The notes under the pieces were generated by a model that was not told where the DNA came from, searched no databases, and was given only the letters and a program-made list of their open reading frames with translations. A stretch of 64,000 bases of DNA from Corynebacterium callunae DSM 20147 (GTDB lineage: Bacteria > Actinomycetota > Actinomycetes > Mycobacteriales > Mycobacteriaceae): the NCBI RefSeq assembly GCF_000344785.1, contig NC_020506.1:2356001-2420000 (forward strand). The letters are read 5' to 3'. Of this stretch, positions 18,116 to 26,516 are shown piece by piece. A program made the translations under genes and the position numbers. Within the stretch, counting starts at the first letter, position 1, and every line of letters starts with the position of its first letter.

Positions 18116-18635
18116 TAAAAAAGAAATGATCCTGCGCACTGCCATTAATTTTATTGGCGAGCACAGTATCGACTCCTTAAGTTATGATTCCCTCGCAGCA
18201 GCAACCGGCCTATCCAAATCTGGTTTGATTTATCATTTCCCCAGCAAACACGAGCTTTTATTGGGAATGCATGAACTCCTTGCCGCAGATTGGGAAGCCG
18301 AACTCACCGCCATTGCCGGCGATTCCTCCGACCCCATGGAGCGCCTGCGCGCAGTTGTCATCACCTTGACCGAGAATGTTTCGCGTCCCGAACTCCTTTT
18401 GCTTATCGACGCGCCCTCCCACCCCGATTTCCTCAGCGCTTGGAGGCGAGTCAACCGTCGCTGGATTCCAGAGGCCACAGGCCTCGAAAGCAGCGCACAA
18501 CAGCGCGCAATTTATTTGGTGCAACTTGCCGCCGATGGCCTTTTTGTCCATGACTACATTCACGATGAAGTCCTCCAGTCTGCCCAGCGCCAGGCCATGC
18601 TGGAGACAATTTTGGATCTCATCCCCAGCAAATAG
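18105..18635 (+). CDS. cgmR: TetR-family multidrug-responsive repressor CgmR
   Basis: A 176-residue TetR regulator. The N-terminal helix-turn-helix reads SYDSLAAATGLSKSGLIYHF, and the ligand domain keeps the segments SRPELLLLIDAPSHPDF and YLVQLAADGLFVHDYIHD that I recognise from C. glutamicum CgmR, a structurally studied repressor that binds cationic drugs such as ethidium. AAAGGA lies 8 bases before the ATG at 18105, inside the end of cgmA; the frame is open upstream to 18042, but this start matches the known protein. Confidence 0.93.
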   Translation: MRTSKKEMILRTAINFIGEHSIDSLSYDSLAAATGLSKSGLIYHFPSKHELLLGMHELLAADWEAELTAIAGDSSDPMERLRAVVITLTENVSRPELLLLIDAPSHPDFLSAWRRVNRRWIPEATGLESSAQQRAIYLVQLAADGLFVHDYIHDEVLQSAQRQAMLETILDLIPSK

Positions 18636-18661
18636 GGGTTTTCTACCCTAAAGTCTTAGCC

Positions 18662-19987
18662 ATGACTGTCACGGCTACGGAGAAAACTACATCAAAAGCC
18701 CCCATTATTTCCTGGGCTTTTTGGGATTGGGGTTCAGCATCTTTTAATGCAGTGCTGGTGACTTTCATATTCTCGGTTTATCTCACCGAGTCAGTGGGTG
18801 TGACTTTGCCTGCAGGTTCCAATGCGACCTCGCTTTATTCCACGGCTGTGGCTATTGCTGGTGTAGTGGTGGCTTTGGTGGCACCAGTGATGGGCCGCCG
18901 CTCAGATATTCGTGGAACCCGACGTAAATCTCTGCGGATCTGGACAATGCTCACTATCTTTATGATGTTTTGTCTCTTTGCCGTTAAAAACACTGACCCT
19001 AGCTATTTCTGGTTGGGCGTAGCCCTCATGGCATTGGGCAATATTGCCTTTGAATTTGCCGAAGTGCAGTACTACGCCCAGCTCAGCCAGATTTCCAACC
19101 GAAAAAATGTCGGTAAGATCTCCGGCTTTGGCTGGTCAATGGGCTATTTCGGGGGCATCATTTTGCTCCTGCTGTGTTATTTCGGATTTGTCGCAGGTGA
19201 GGGCGAGAGCCGAGGATTCCTCAATTTACCCATAGCCGATGGTTTAAATATCCGCATGGTCGCTATTTTTGCCGCCTTGTGGTTTTTAATTTCCGCCATT
19301 CCAGCGCTGCTGCGGGTACCGGAGATCCCCGCCCAGGTAGAAGCCGATAACCAGCCAAAGGGAATTATCGCAGCCTATGCCGATTTATTGCAGCAGATTA
19401 AGCAGCTGTGGAAGCGCGATCCTAATTCTGTCTTTTTCCTCATTGCTGCAGCTGTATTCCGCGATGGTCTCGCCGGTGTATTTACCTTCGGCGCCATTTT
19501 GGCAGTCTCGGTTTATGGTCTTTCTGCTGGCGATGTTTTGTTATTTGGTGTGGCAGCCAATGTGGTTTCTGCTTTGGGAGCTATCGCAGGTGGCTTTTTA
19601 GATGACAAAATAGGACCAAAACCCATCATTATTGCCTCGCTGGTCCTGATGATCATTGACGCAGTTGTGCTCTACTTTGTTTCTGGTCCACTGAGCTTTT
19701 GGATCTTTGGCCTCATCCTTTGTGCCTTTGTTGGACCGGCACAGTCGGCGTCGAGAAGCTTTTTGACACGCCTTTCCCCCGAAGGCCAGGAAGGCCAGCT
19801 CTTTGGCCTTTATGCCACCGCGGGACGCGCGGTGAGTTGGATTTCGCCCGCGCTTTTTGGCATTTTTGTCGCCTTCAGCGGCACTGATCGCAGCGGTGTT
19901 TTAGCGATTGCACTGGTGCTTTTGCTTGGTGTGGTTTTGCTGCTGGGGGTTAGACCCCCGCAGCATGCTTCACAACCGCGCACCTAG
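18662..19987 (+). CDS. MFS transporter, UMF1/Atg22-like
   Basis: A 441-residue membrane protein with about 12 predicted helices. The motif AFWDWGSASFNAVLVTFIFS at the N-terminus and GNIAFEFAEVQYYAQLSQ in the middle are typical of the UMF1 branch of the major facilitator superfamily (related to vacuolar Atg22). The substrate is unknown; amino acid or drug efflux is guessed for relatives. It follows cgmR by 26 bases but has its own possible -10 box (TACCCT near 18647). The stop codon overlaps the convergent HAD gene by 4 bases. Confidence 0.8.
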   Translation: MTVTATEKTTSKAPIISWAFWDWGSASFNAVLVTFIFSVYLTESVGVTLPAGSNATSLYSTAVAIAGVVVALVAPVMGRRSDIRGTRRKSLRIWTMLTIFMMFCLFAVKNTDPSYFWLGVALMALGNIAFEFAEVQYYAQLSQISNRKNVGKISGFGWSMGYFGGIILLLLCYFGFVAGEGESRGFLNLPIADGLNIRMVAIFAALWFLISAIPALLRVPEIPAQVEADNQPKGIIAAYADLLQQIKQLWKRDPNSVFFLIAAAVFRDGLAGVFTFGAILAVSVYGLSAGDVLLFGVAANVVSALGAIAGGFLDDKIGPKPIIIASLVLMIIDAVVLYFVSGPLSFWIFGLILCAFVGPAQSASRSFLTRLSPEGQEGQLFGLYATAGRAVSWISPALFGIFVAFSGTDRSGVLAIALVLLLGVVLLLGVRPPQHASQPRT

Positions 19988-20799
19988 GCGTCGATAAGCT
20001 CCAAGGTGATAAATGCCTTGCGCAGACCGTCTTGGTCAACGGCGTCGGTGACCAAATCCGCTGCTGCTTTAAGAGAATGGGAGGCATTGCCCATGGCAAC
20101 GCCATAAGCGGCTGCCTCAAAAAGCGAAAGATCCTCATCGCTATCACCAAAGGCGATGGTGTCAGCACGATCGACGTTGAGGTACTTCAACAGCTGGTCA
20201 ACGCCGATCTTCTTATTAACGGCAACTCCGATAGTGCCAAAAAGTGCACCATGAGTGCCACCCCAGGTGGTGTGTTCCAAATCAGGAAATGCCTCACGGG
20301 CAGCCTGTAGATCTTCTTCGGAATTGAAGATATAGCTGATCTTATTTACATCATCGCGCTGCAAACTCTGATTCCAAAACATCTGTGGATACATCTCATC
20401 AACGGTGACTGTGGACTTATCTGACAGCTTGGCTAAGACAGGCTCCGCTGCCGTGCGAAAATTACGGCTGGCATAAAGTCCATTATTGGATTCCAAATAA
20501 AATTCCAGGCCACGATCATAAAGCCACTGACTAATTTTTGTAGTTTCTTCGCCAGAGAGTCTGCGGTGGAAAACAGATTCCTGCGCGCTTTCCACATAAC
20601 CGCCATTGGCCCCGATCAGGCCATCAACGCCGATGCCCCAAAGTTCTGAGCTCACCTCAGCGCTACTGCGACCGGAACTTAAATAAACACGGTGCCCATT
20701 GGCGCGGGCCTGACGGATTGCCTCAATAGCCGAGTTCGGAAGTTCATTGGAGTAGTCCACGAGAGTGCCGCCGATGTCTACGAAAAGTAACTTTCCCAT
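19984..20799 (-). CDS. HAD-superfamily (Cof-like, IIB) protein with an altered catalytic motif
   Basis: 271 residues with the Cof-type fold: motif I near the N-terminus, motif II SSGRS, a C2B cap domain, the lysine of motif III (INKKIGVDQLL region) and motif IV GDSDEDLSLFEAA. Motif I reads FVDIGGTLVD, whereas active phosphatases have DxDGT. The second aspartate, the general acid/base, is a glycine here. The nucleophile Asp is kept. Family members dephosphorylate sugar phosphates or nucleotides; activity of this one is uncertain. A TAAAGT box 6 bases before the ATG suggests leaderless transcription. Confidence 0.82.
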   Translation of the reverse strand: MGKLLFVDIGGTLVDYSNELPNSAIEAIRQARANGHRVYLSSGRSSAEVSSELWGIGVDGLIGANGGYVESAQESVFHRRLSGEETTKISQWLYDRGLEFYLESNNGLYASRNFRTAAEPVLAKLSDKSTVTVDEMYPQMFWNQSLQRDDVNKISYIFNSEEDLQAAREAFPDLEHTTWGGTHGALFGTIGVAVNKKIGVDQLLKYLNVDRADTIAFGDSDEDLSLFEAAAYGVAMGNASHSLKAAADLVTDAVDQDGLRKAFITLELIDA

Positions 20800-20805
20800 G
20801 CCATA

Positions 20806-20811
20806 ACTTTA
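20806..20811 (-). promoter_or_regulatory. -10 box of a leaderless HAD-gene transcript
   Basis: TAAAGT on the minus strand ends 6 bases before the ATG at 20799. Confidence 0.45.
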
Positions 20812-20879
20812 CGCGCTTAAAGCTAGCGGAACTGTGAAAAACTGATTTTCCACTTAGTTTTTCAAACTTTGGGGGTCCT

Positions 20880-21311
20880 TTAGCCTGCTGCTTTACTCAC
20901 CAACCCTCGCAGCTTTGCCTCAAATTTATCGCTGATCGCCAAAACTGCATAAGAAGTGGGCCAAAACTCCCCATCATCTAAAAAGGCATCTTCATTAAAA
21001 CCAATTGATCCATAACGGGTGCCAAATTTTGAGGCTGGTTGGTAGAAAACCACTACCTTGCCATCACGGGCGTAGGAGGGAAATCCGTACCAGGTTTTGG
21101 GATCAAGATGTGGTGCTTCTTCCCTAACCACGCGATGCAGCAATTGGGCAATTTCTTTATCAGAGCCTGCTAAAGCTTCGATGGCAGCAGTACAATCAGC
21201 TGCTTCCCTTTCCTTCTTTTTAGTTCCGGTTCCCCCGGCTGCAGCAGCGCGTAATTCAGCAGCGCGCTGCTGCATATCTTCAATTTCTGCGGGGCTAAAT
21301 CCTGAGCTCAT
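20880..21311 (-). CDS. DUF1801 / YdhG-like protein
   Basis: A 143-residue cytoplasmic protein. The C-terminal two thirds match the DUF1801 (YdhG/YjbR-like) fold: APHLDPKTWYGFPSYARDGK, then VVVFYQPASKFGTRYGSIGF. The N-terminal 45 residues are an alanine-, lysine- and glutamate-rich helix. The function is unknown; some relatives have been called iron chaperones on weak grounds. A strong AAGGAG site lies in front of the ATG. It precedes the iron importer operon in the direction of transcription but is separated by about 90 bases. Confidence 0.75.
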   Translation of the reverse strand: MSSGFSPAEIEDMQQRAAELRAAAAGGTGTKKKEREAADCTAAIEALAGSDKEIAQLLHRVVREEAPHLDPKTWYGFPSYARDGKVVVFYQPASKFGTRYGSIGFNEDAFLDDGEFWPTSYAVLAISDKFEAKLRGLVSKAAG

Positions 21312-21402
21312 AATTCCTTACTCCCCTTCATTTTGCTGGATTTCTACTCACGCCCAGCTTAGAGAAAAGGGCGCTTCCTCTGTGGCAGCGCCCTTGAATG
21401 AT

Positions 21403-22671
21403 CTAGCTATTAAAAAGTTGCGAACCCCAGTCTTCGCCATCTTTCAGTCCACGGGGACAAGCAAAAATGGCCTTGGATTCATAACGTACATATTCATTCA
21501 TGCGGTCATTGCGAGCGAGTCGCATCTGAATAGGAATGAAGGTCTCATCTGGATTAGCCGAAAAGGCAATAAAGAAGAGCCCCGCCGATAGATGCCCAAA
21601 AGTGTCCGAGCCTTCCACAAAGTTATAAGCGCGGCGCAAAATACGAACACCACCATTATTTTCTGGATGTGACAAGAACACATGAGAATCCACCGGAACG
21701 GCAGGCTCACGACCATAAATCAGGTTGAAGGGAACCGCTGCAAATTCTTGTTCCGGATCATCTGAGGTACCAAGTGGTGCACCAGAAGAACGGAATCTCG
21801 CAAAAGTAGCCTGCTGTTCGCCTAAGTTTTGACGATCCCATAGTTCTAGCAACATGCGGATACGGCGGGCACATAAATAAGAGCCACCATTCATCCAATC
21901 AGCTTCATCGGCCCATACAAATTCTTGGAGATCTTTAGTTTCATCAGAACGGATATTGCGGGTGCCGTCTTTAAAGCCAAAGAGGTTACGCGGCGTGGAT
22001 TGTTCTGAACCAGTTGAGCTGGCTCGGCCATATCCAAGCTGTGACCAGCTCACCTCTACCACTCCACTACCTGCACGTACCAAGTTTCGGACTGCATGCA
22101 CTGCAACCTGAGGATCATCAGCGCAAGCTTGAATGACAATATCGCCATCACAAAGTTCTTCGCGTAACTGATCGCCTGGGAAGGTGGGCAAAGGGTTGAG
22201 GTGGACCGGCTTTTTGCCTTCTAACCCAAAGCGGGCGTCGAAAAGCGTCGGACCGTAACCGATGGTAACGGTAAGGTTTTGCGCACCGAGGTCATGCGCC
22301 TCGCCGGAATCGACGGGGACGCTGTACTCGTTTTCCGCGCCCTCTTCCGCAGCTGGCAGCCCCTGCGTCATTCTTTCTGCCATTTTTGACCAGGTGGTGA
22401 GCATGTTTTTTAGCTCATTGGCATCTTCAGTGAGCACATCGAGGGCCACAATATGCAGGTGATTTTGTTGCGCCGTGGTGATTCCAGCTTGATTTGCACC
22501 GCGGAAAGCAATGGTGAACTCGCTGGAATCTTGTTCGGTGACCTGGGATAAAGCCACTGCTCCGCCACCTCCTGCAAGGACGCCAACGCCGGCGCCAATG
22601 CCCATGGCAGCCAAAAAGCCGCGGCGGCTTACGCCCTTGGAGGATTCATTCTCATTGATGTTTTCAGACAT
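21403..22671 (-). CDS. efeB: Dye-decolourising heme peroxidase EfeB of the EfeUOB iron system
   Basis: A 422-residue Dyp-type peroxidase. The N-terminus has a twin-arginine signal, VSRRGFLAAMGIGAGVGVLA, so it is exported folded with heme. The family motif GFKDGTRN contains the catalytic aspartate (GXXDG), and the heme-ligand His lies in the C-terminal half (PVDSHVFLSHPENNGG region). It oxidises ferrous iron or takes iron from heme outside the membrane for uptake through EfeU. It starts 2 bases after the efeO stop, third gene of the efeU-efeO-efeB operon. Confidence 0.93.
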   Translation of the reverse strand: MSENINENESSKGVSRRGFLAAMGIGAGVGVLAGGGGAVALSQVTEQDSSEFTIAFRGANQAGITTAQQNHLHIVALDVLTEDANELKNMLTTWSKMAERMTQGLPAAEEGAENEYSVPVDSGEAHDLGAQNLTVTIGYGPTLFDARFGLEGKKPVHLNPLPTFPGDQLREELCDGDIVIQACADDPQVAVHAVRNLVRAGSGVVEVSWSQLGYGRASSTGSEQSTPRNLFGFKDGTRNIRSDETKDLQEFVWADEADWMNGGSYLCARRIRMLLELWDRQNLGEQQATFARFRSSGAPLGTSDDPEQEFAAVPFNLIYGREPAVPVDSHVFLSHPENNGGVRILRRAYNFVEGSDTFGHLSAGLFFIAFSANPDETFIPIQMRLARNDRMNEYVRYESKAIFACPRGLKDGEDWGSQLFNS

Positions 22672-22673
22672 AA

Positions 22674-23822
22674 CTATTCAGAAATTACGCTTTGTACCTT
22701 AGAAACTTCTTCGGTCAGGTGATCAAGCGCGGTGGACAGAGCCTTGCGCTCAGTGTCATCTACCTGGTCATAGCTGACAAATCCATCACCTTCGCGGTGC
22801 TTGTCCAGCTCTTCCTGCACAGCATCAAAGCGAGCATTGATCTCAGACAGCATGCCTGCCTTGCGCTCTTCCAAAGGCTTTTCCAAGGATGCAATAGCCG
22901 CACGGCTGCCATCTAGATTGGCCTGGAAATCATAGAGGTCAGTGTGGGAGAAAATGTCTTCCTCACCAGTGATCTTGGAGGTTGCGATCTCATCCAACAG
23001 GCCTTGAGCGCCAGAGGCGATTTGAACTGGAGTGAGCTGAAATTCTGCGGAGTTCACACCGTCGACAAGCTCCTGCAGGTCCTTGGACAGCTGATCGGCA
23101 AGCTGTTTGGTGTTATCGGTGATCGCACCATTAACCCAAAGGTCTTTTTCAATGGCGTGGAAACCGGTCCAGGTATCGCCCTCTGCCAGGTCAGCTTCAC
23201 GCAGGTCAAGGCGGGGATCAAGATCGTTGGGGAAGGATTCTGCCACTGGTTCAATGCGCTCATAAGGAGTACGTACCTGTGCAAAAAGGGATTTAGCCAG
23301 CTCTACATCGCCAGCATTAATGGCATCAACAAAGGCAGCGCTGACACCTTGCAGGTTCTCGGTTTGGGAACGTACATAGGAGGTGTAGCTATCGACTGCT
23401 TCGGTTAGTGCTGCATCACCCTCGGTCGAGTTCACAGAATCACCGGTGACCTGCAAGGTTCCAGTAATACCATCGCCCACCATGCCGGGCTTGCACAGAG
23501 TGGTGTATTCGCCGGCTTCTTGGAATTCCACAACCAAGGTGCGGGAAGCTCCAGGTCCAATGTTTTCCACTTCGCCCAAAACACGTCCGCCACTGGTCAT
23601 AATGTAAAACTCATTGGTCTTGGTACCGTTGTTGACCACGTTGAAGGTGGTGGAACCAGTGGAGAGATCAGTGGTTGCTACTGCACAGGTGGTGTCATCT
23701 GCTTGGACATCAATGGTGGAAGCACCAACAGCTGCCTTATCAGCACAGCCAGCCAGCAAAAGGGAGAGTGCCAGGGCGGTCGGAACTGCGCGGAGGGAAA
23801 GGGAAACAGAACGCTTAGACAT
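22674..23822 (-). CDS. efeO: Iron uptake lipoprotein EfeO (cupredoxin plus M75 domain)
   Basis: A 382-residue lipoprotein: signal peptide with lipobox LLLAGC at about residues 21-26, a cupredoxin domain (about 35-130, with TTLCKPGM near its end) and a C-terminal M75 imelysin-like helical domain. The M75 mark HxxE is seen as GFHAIEKDLWV. It binds iron outside the membrane and hands it to EfeU. The start overlaps the end of efeU by 8 bases. Confidence 0.93.
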   Translation of the reverse strand: MSKRSVSLSLRAVPTALALSLLLAGCADKAAVGASTIDVQADDTTCAVATTDLSTGSTTFNVVNNGTKTNEFYIMTSGGRVLGEVENIGPGASRTLVVEFQEAGEYTTLCKPGMVGDGITGTLQVTGDSVNSTEGDAALTEAVDSYTSYVRSQTENLQGVSAAFVDAINAGDVELAKSLFAQVRTPYERIEPVAESFPNDLDPRLDLREADLAEGDTWTGFHAIEKDLWVNGAITDNTKQLADQLSKDLQELVDGVNSAEFQLTPVQIASGAQGLLDEIATSKITGEEDIFSHTDLYDFQANLDGSRAAIASLEKPLEERKAGMLSEINARFDAVQEELDKHREGDGFVSYDQVDDTERKALSTALDHLTEEVSKVQSVISE

Positions 23823-24675
23823 TATTGTGGGTTACTTTCTCTGGAGCTGAAGTTTCAGGAGTTGCAGGTGCTGTCTTTTTAGGAGCTGGCTTATTTGAGC
23901 GCAGGAAGAGGTACATCACGATTACCAGGTATAGCGCCCAAGCAATAAAGGACAGTGCCGTTGGTTGTGGCACAAAGTTGAATACGCCTTCAATGGCAGT
24001 TGCAAACCACGTACCCGGAACCAACACGGAGGAGATATCAAAGGCATAGGTGTGCAGACCAGGCAAAACTCCCGCTTCTTGGAGGTCGTGAATGCCATAG
24101 CGCAAAATTCCGGCGGCAACCAGCACCAACATGATGCTCAAAATGCGGAAAAGCTTTCCGATGTCCACGCGAATTGCACCCTTGTACATCAGGACACCGA
24201 TGATCACTGCCACTGCGATACCAAAAGCTAGGCCAATAAATGGAGTGCTATTGCTGGAAGTGACGGAATCAAAAATCAAAAGGATGGTTTCAATACCTTC
24301 ACGGCCAACAGCCAGAAAAGCGACAAAGAAGACAGCCTTAGGTCCCACTGCTGCTTCCATACGGCCTTTAAGTTCTGCCGACATATTCTTGCCAGCTTTG
24401 CTCATCCACAGCAGCATCCAGGTAATCATGGCGACGGTTACCAGGGAGGCGATGCCACCGATGAGTTCTTGGCCTTGGGTGGTGAGAGTTTTGGTTCCAA
24501 AGTGCAAGATGGCGAAGCTGATTGCGGTAAAAACCAGCGCTGCAGCTACACCGCCGAAAAGGAAGGGACGTTCATTTTTACGACCAGTCTTAGTCAGATA
24601 CGCCGCCAGGATGGTAACCACCATGGTGGCTTCCAGACCTTCGCGCAATCCGATGAGGAGATTGGCATAAAGCAC
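23815..24675 (-). CDS. efeU: High-affinity iron permease EfeU (FTR1 family)
   Basis: A 286-residue polytopic protein with seven predicted helices. The two iron-ligand motifs of the OFeT/FTR1 family are present: REGLE in helix 1 (LLIGLREGLEATMVV) and REGIE in helix 4 (AVGREGIETILL). It moves ferric iron across the cytoplasmic membrane. It is the first gene of the operon; two DtxR-like boxes lie about 45-85 bases upstream. Confidence 0.95.
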   Translation of the reverse strand: MLYANLLIGLREGLEATMVVTILAAYLTKTGRKNERPFLFGGVAAALVFTAISFAILHFGTKTLTTQGQELIGGIASLVTVAMITWMLLWMSKAGKNMSAELKGRMEAAVGPKAVFFVAFLAVGREGIETILLIFDSVTSSNSTPFIGLAFGIAVAVIIGVLMYKGAIRVDIGKLFRILSIMLVLVAAGILRYGIHDLQEAGVLPGLHTYAFDISSVLVPGTWFATAIEGVFNFVPQPTALSFIAWALYLVIVMYLFLRSNKPAPKKTAPATPETSAPEKVTHNNV

Positions 24676-24720
24676 GAGTGCCTCGGTTCAGTAGGAAAGC
24701 AGACCACAGAAGATGAGCAC

Positions 24721-24759
24721 TTAGGCAAGGCCATCTAAAGTTAATGTAGCCTATCTTTA
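24721..24759. promoter_or_regulatory. Candidate DtxR boxes upstream of efeU
   Basis: Two adjacent 19-base sites resemble the DtxR consensus (TTAGGTTAGCCTAACCTAA, from memory): 24721-24739 (about 12 matches) and 24741-24759, with core TGTAGCCTA (about 13 matches). Iron-dependent repression by DtxR would fit an iron importer. The matches are partial. Confidence 0.45.
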
Positions 24760-24769
24760 GTGAATATTA

Positions 24770-25014
24770 ATAGGGATTGAATGTAGTGCATAGGTCGCAA
24801 TATATGCAATAGGTTTTTAGGATATTTCCCATTTCGGGGGTCTAACCTGCATTTTCTACCCCCATAAGCAGACATAAAACACGGAACATAAGTATCCGAT
24901 TTTCGCTATAGAAATTCGGCTATCACTTTTTCAGAGCTGAAAGCGCCTGCAGTTTCGCGTCGAAAAGCACCGTGGTTTAGCCCCCACTAACCCGCACCTG
25001 CCCTGCTACCCCAT
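24770..25014. other. Gene-free DNA between the efe operon and the mobile element
   Basis: No gene or RNA was recognised. It contains one copy of the dispersed motif GTCGAAAAGC (24959-24968). Before the insertion of the mobile element this stretch lay downstream of the tRNA-Thr gene. Confidence 0.5.
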
Positions 25015-25046
25015 TAAAAATCCCCAAGACCTTTAAGGTCTTGAGG
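25015..25046 (-). terminator. Original tRNA-Thr terminator, displaced by the element
   Basis: Stem CCCCAAGACC / GGTCTTGAGG (25022-25031 and 25037-25046), followed on the minus strand by ATTTTT. It lies immediately outside attL, where the 3' end of the tRNA gene would have been before integration. It is now 7.7 kb from the intact tRNA. Confidence 0.7.
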
Positions 25047-25050
25047 AAAA

Positions 25051-25087
25051 TGAGCTGGAGATGGGACTTGAACCCACAACCTACGCA
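25051..25087. repeat. attL: 37-bp copy of the tRNA-Thr 3' end
   Basis: Identical over 37 bases to 32763-32799 and in the same orientation. It covers the acceptor and T arm part of the tRNA and no more, so it is an orphan tRNA 3' end left by integration. Confidence 0.93.
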
Positions 25088-25215
25088 ATACGAATAGTAT
25101 GTTTGTGCTAGTTGTCATTAAGTCATAAGTATTGTCTTTCTGGCTCAAATATTGCGTTGACCTGCTGTTTTCATGCAACATTAGGGGCGATTACTGGAGT
25201 ATCATCTCGAACAAA

Positions 25216-25237
25216 GTTATGAGTAAGTTATGACTTG
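25216..25237 (+). repeat. Direct repeat near attL, candidate integrase arm site
   Basis: Reads GTTATGAGTAAGTTATGAC plus TTG. It matches 32686-32707 at 21 of 22 bases and 30829-30847 more loosely. An inverted, weaker relative lies at 25111-25129. Repeats of this kind just inside att cores are typical arm-binding sites of tyrosine integrases. Confidence 0.6.
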
Positions 25238-25243
25238 GTAGGG

Positions 25244-25636
25244 CTATTCCACCGTGTCGAACTGCGCTAAAAGTTCGACTACTTCACGCCAATTATGGCC
25301 GTAGCGGGTAGACTCCCCCGCCGCTTCAATTAGGTGTACAGACTGCAAACGAGAGTGCACCTCGTCTAATTGCCAGTTATCGTGAGTGGCTTTCTGGAAT
25401 TCAAAAAGCCAATGGCGCAACACTCTTTCAATGTGGTGTGTCTCGTCCTGGTGCGCTAAATCCTTTTTCCCACGCCTAAGCCGCTCGTCTGCCCACTTAT
25501 TCAACGCTACGGCTATCGCTTGGGCGGTCTGTTTGGCCTGCTCGTCGGTGCAATAGTTTTCATTCCAAGCAATAATCAGGCCTATCAGTGCCGCTTCAAT
25601 ATCGTTCGCAGTGAACGTCTTTACTGGTTTTGTCAT
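25244..25636 (-). CDS. Unknown protein of the mobile element (130 aa)
   Basis: Leftmost gene of the element. From MTKPVKTF it has 130 residues, is mainly helical by composition and has no membrane segment or signal. Segments such as DEQAKQTAQAIAVALNKWADE and RHWLFEFQKATHDNWQLDEV show no motif I recognise. The codon for the start is ambiguous: the ATG at 25648 is four codons upstream and neither has a good ribosome binding site. It is the last gene of the leftward operon, the place where phage satellites often carry accessory or interference genes; function is unknown. Confidence 0.6.
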   Translation of the reverse strand: MTKPVKTFTANDIEAALIGLIIAWNENYCTDEQAKQTAQAIAVALNKWADERLRRGKKDLAHQDETHHIERVLRHWLFEFQKATHDNWQLDEVHSRLQSVHLIEAAGESTRYGHNWREVVELLAQFDTVE

Positions 25637-25750
25637 ATCCCCAACCATTGAAAAAGGCGACTAGGACGCTGTTTAACGCCCTATCCGCCCTTATGCTGAC
25701 TCAAGTAACCAACACCCACTTTACCCTGTATAGCGGGCTTTTAGGGGGTT

Positions 25751-26434
25751 CTAGCGTGCCCTGTACACGGTTTCTGCGTTCGTTGGCTTCCAAGGAGAAA
25801 CGAACACATGGCCGGGCACTTCCATGTCATAATCTGCATCGGAACGAGTAAGACTTACCCAATGGACAAATACCGCTTTACGATCATTAAGCGCCTTATT
25901 CGTCGTTTGCAGGTTATAAGTAAACACACTTGCGATCCGCACATGTTGAACCATCATTGAAGTGAGTGCCGCAATCTCCGGTGAGTTCTCTTCTAGAATG
26001 CCGCTGATCATCTCACTACTAAGATGCCCCCGGGCTTCCAATTCATGAATCAAGGCGGTGCGGGTAGGTGATGGTTCCATAGACGTGACCAGCCTGTACA
26101 GGCTACCAATGTCATCAGGGATACCCCTGCTAATAATCCGCTGCAATTCCATTTCGGCAACCAATTTGCCAGTGTCTGCCGTAGCCGTGGGGAGTGCCTT
26201 GTCACGTGCCGCATTGAATGCCTTGTCAATGTTCTTACTAATGGTTTCAAGGGCTGTTTCAACCTGTGCGACATAGGCGCGGTGCGGGGCAGTGTAGCGA
26301 GTCCACGCGTTGTTTTTACCGTCATCTGATAGATCATTATCCGCGTTCACGGCATTAGCGATAATTCCTAGCGATTCTCTAACCTTTTCGAGCTGTTCAG
26401 CGAGATTACGGAATGGTTTAGATGTAGTAGCCAT
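25751..26434 (-). CDS. Unknown protein of the mobile element (227 aa)
   Basis: A soluble protein with a strongly helical N-terminal half (FRNLAEQLEKVRESLGIIAN, later VAQVETALETISKNIDKAF) that may form a coiled coil, and a C-terminal part with mixed composition ending in FVSPWKPTNAETVYRAR. No catalytic motif, signal or membrane segment is seen. It follows the terminase-small-subunit-like gene by about 80 bases with AGGAA before the ATG. A scaffold or capsid-remodelling role would be a guess from position only. Confidence 0.65.
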   Translation of the reverse strand: MATTSKPFRNLAEQLEKVRESLGIIANAVNADNDLSDDGKNNAWTRYTAPHRAYVAQVETALETISKNIDKAFNAARDKALPTATADTGKLVAEMELQRIISRGIPDDIGSLYRLVTSMEPSPTRTALIHELEARGHLSSEMISGILEENSPEIAALTSMMVQHVRIASVFTYNLQTTNKALNDRKAVFVHWVSLTRSDADYDMEVPGHVFVSPWKPTNAETVYRAR

Positions 26435-26516
26435 ATTGGGGGGTTCCTGTTCTGTTTAGGGGTGTGGTGTGAGTGTCTACGGGGTTGCAGGCGGTGCCCT
26501 ACCCGGCCTTGTGGGG

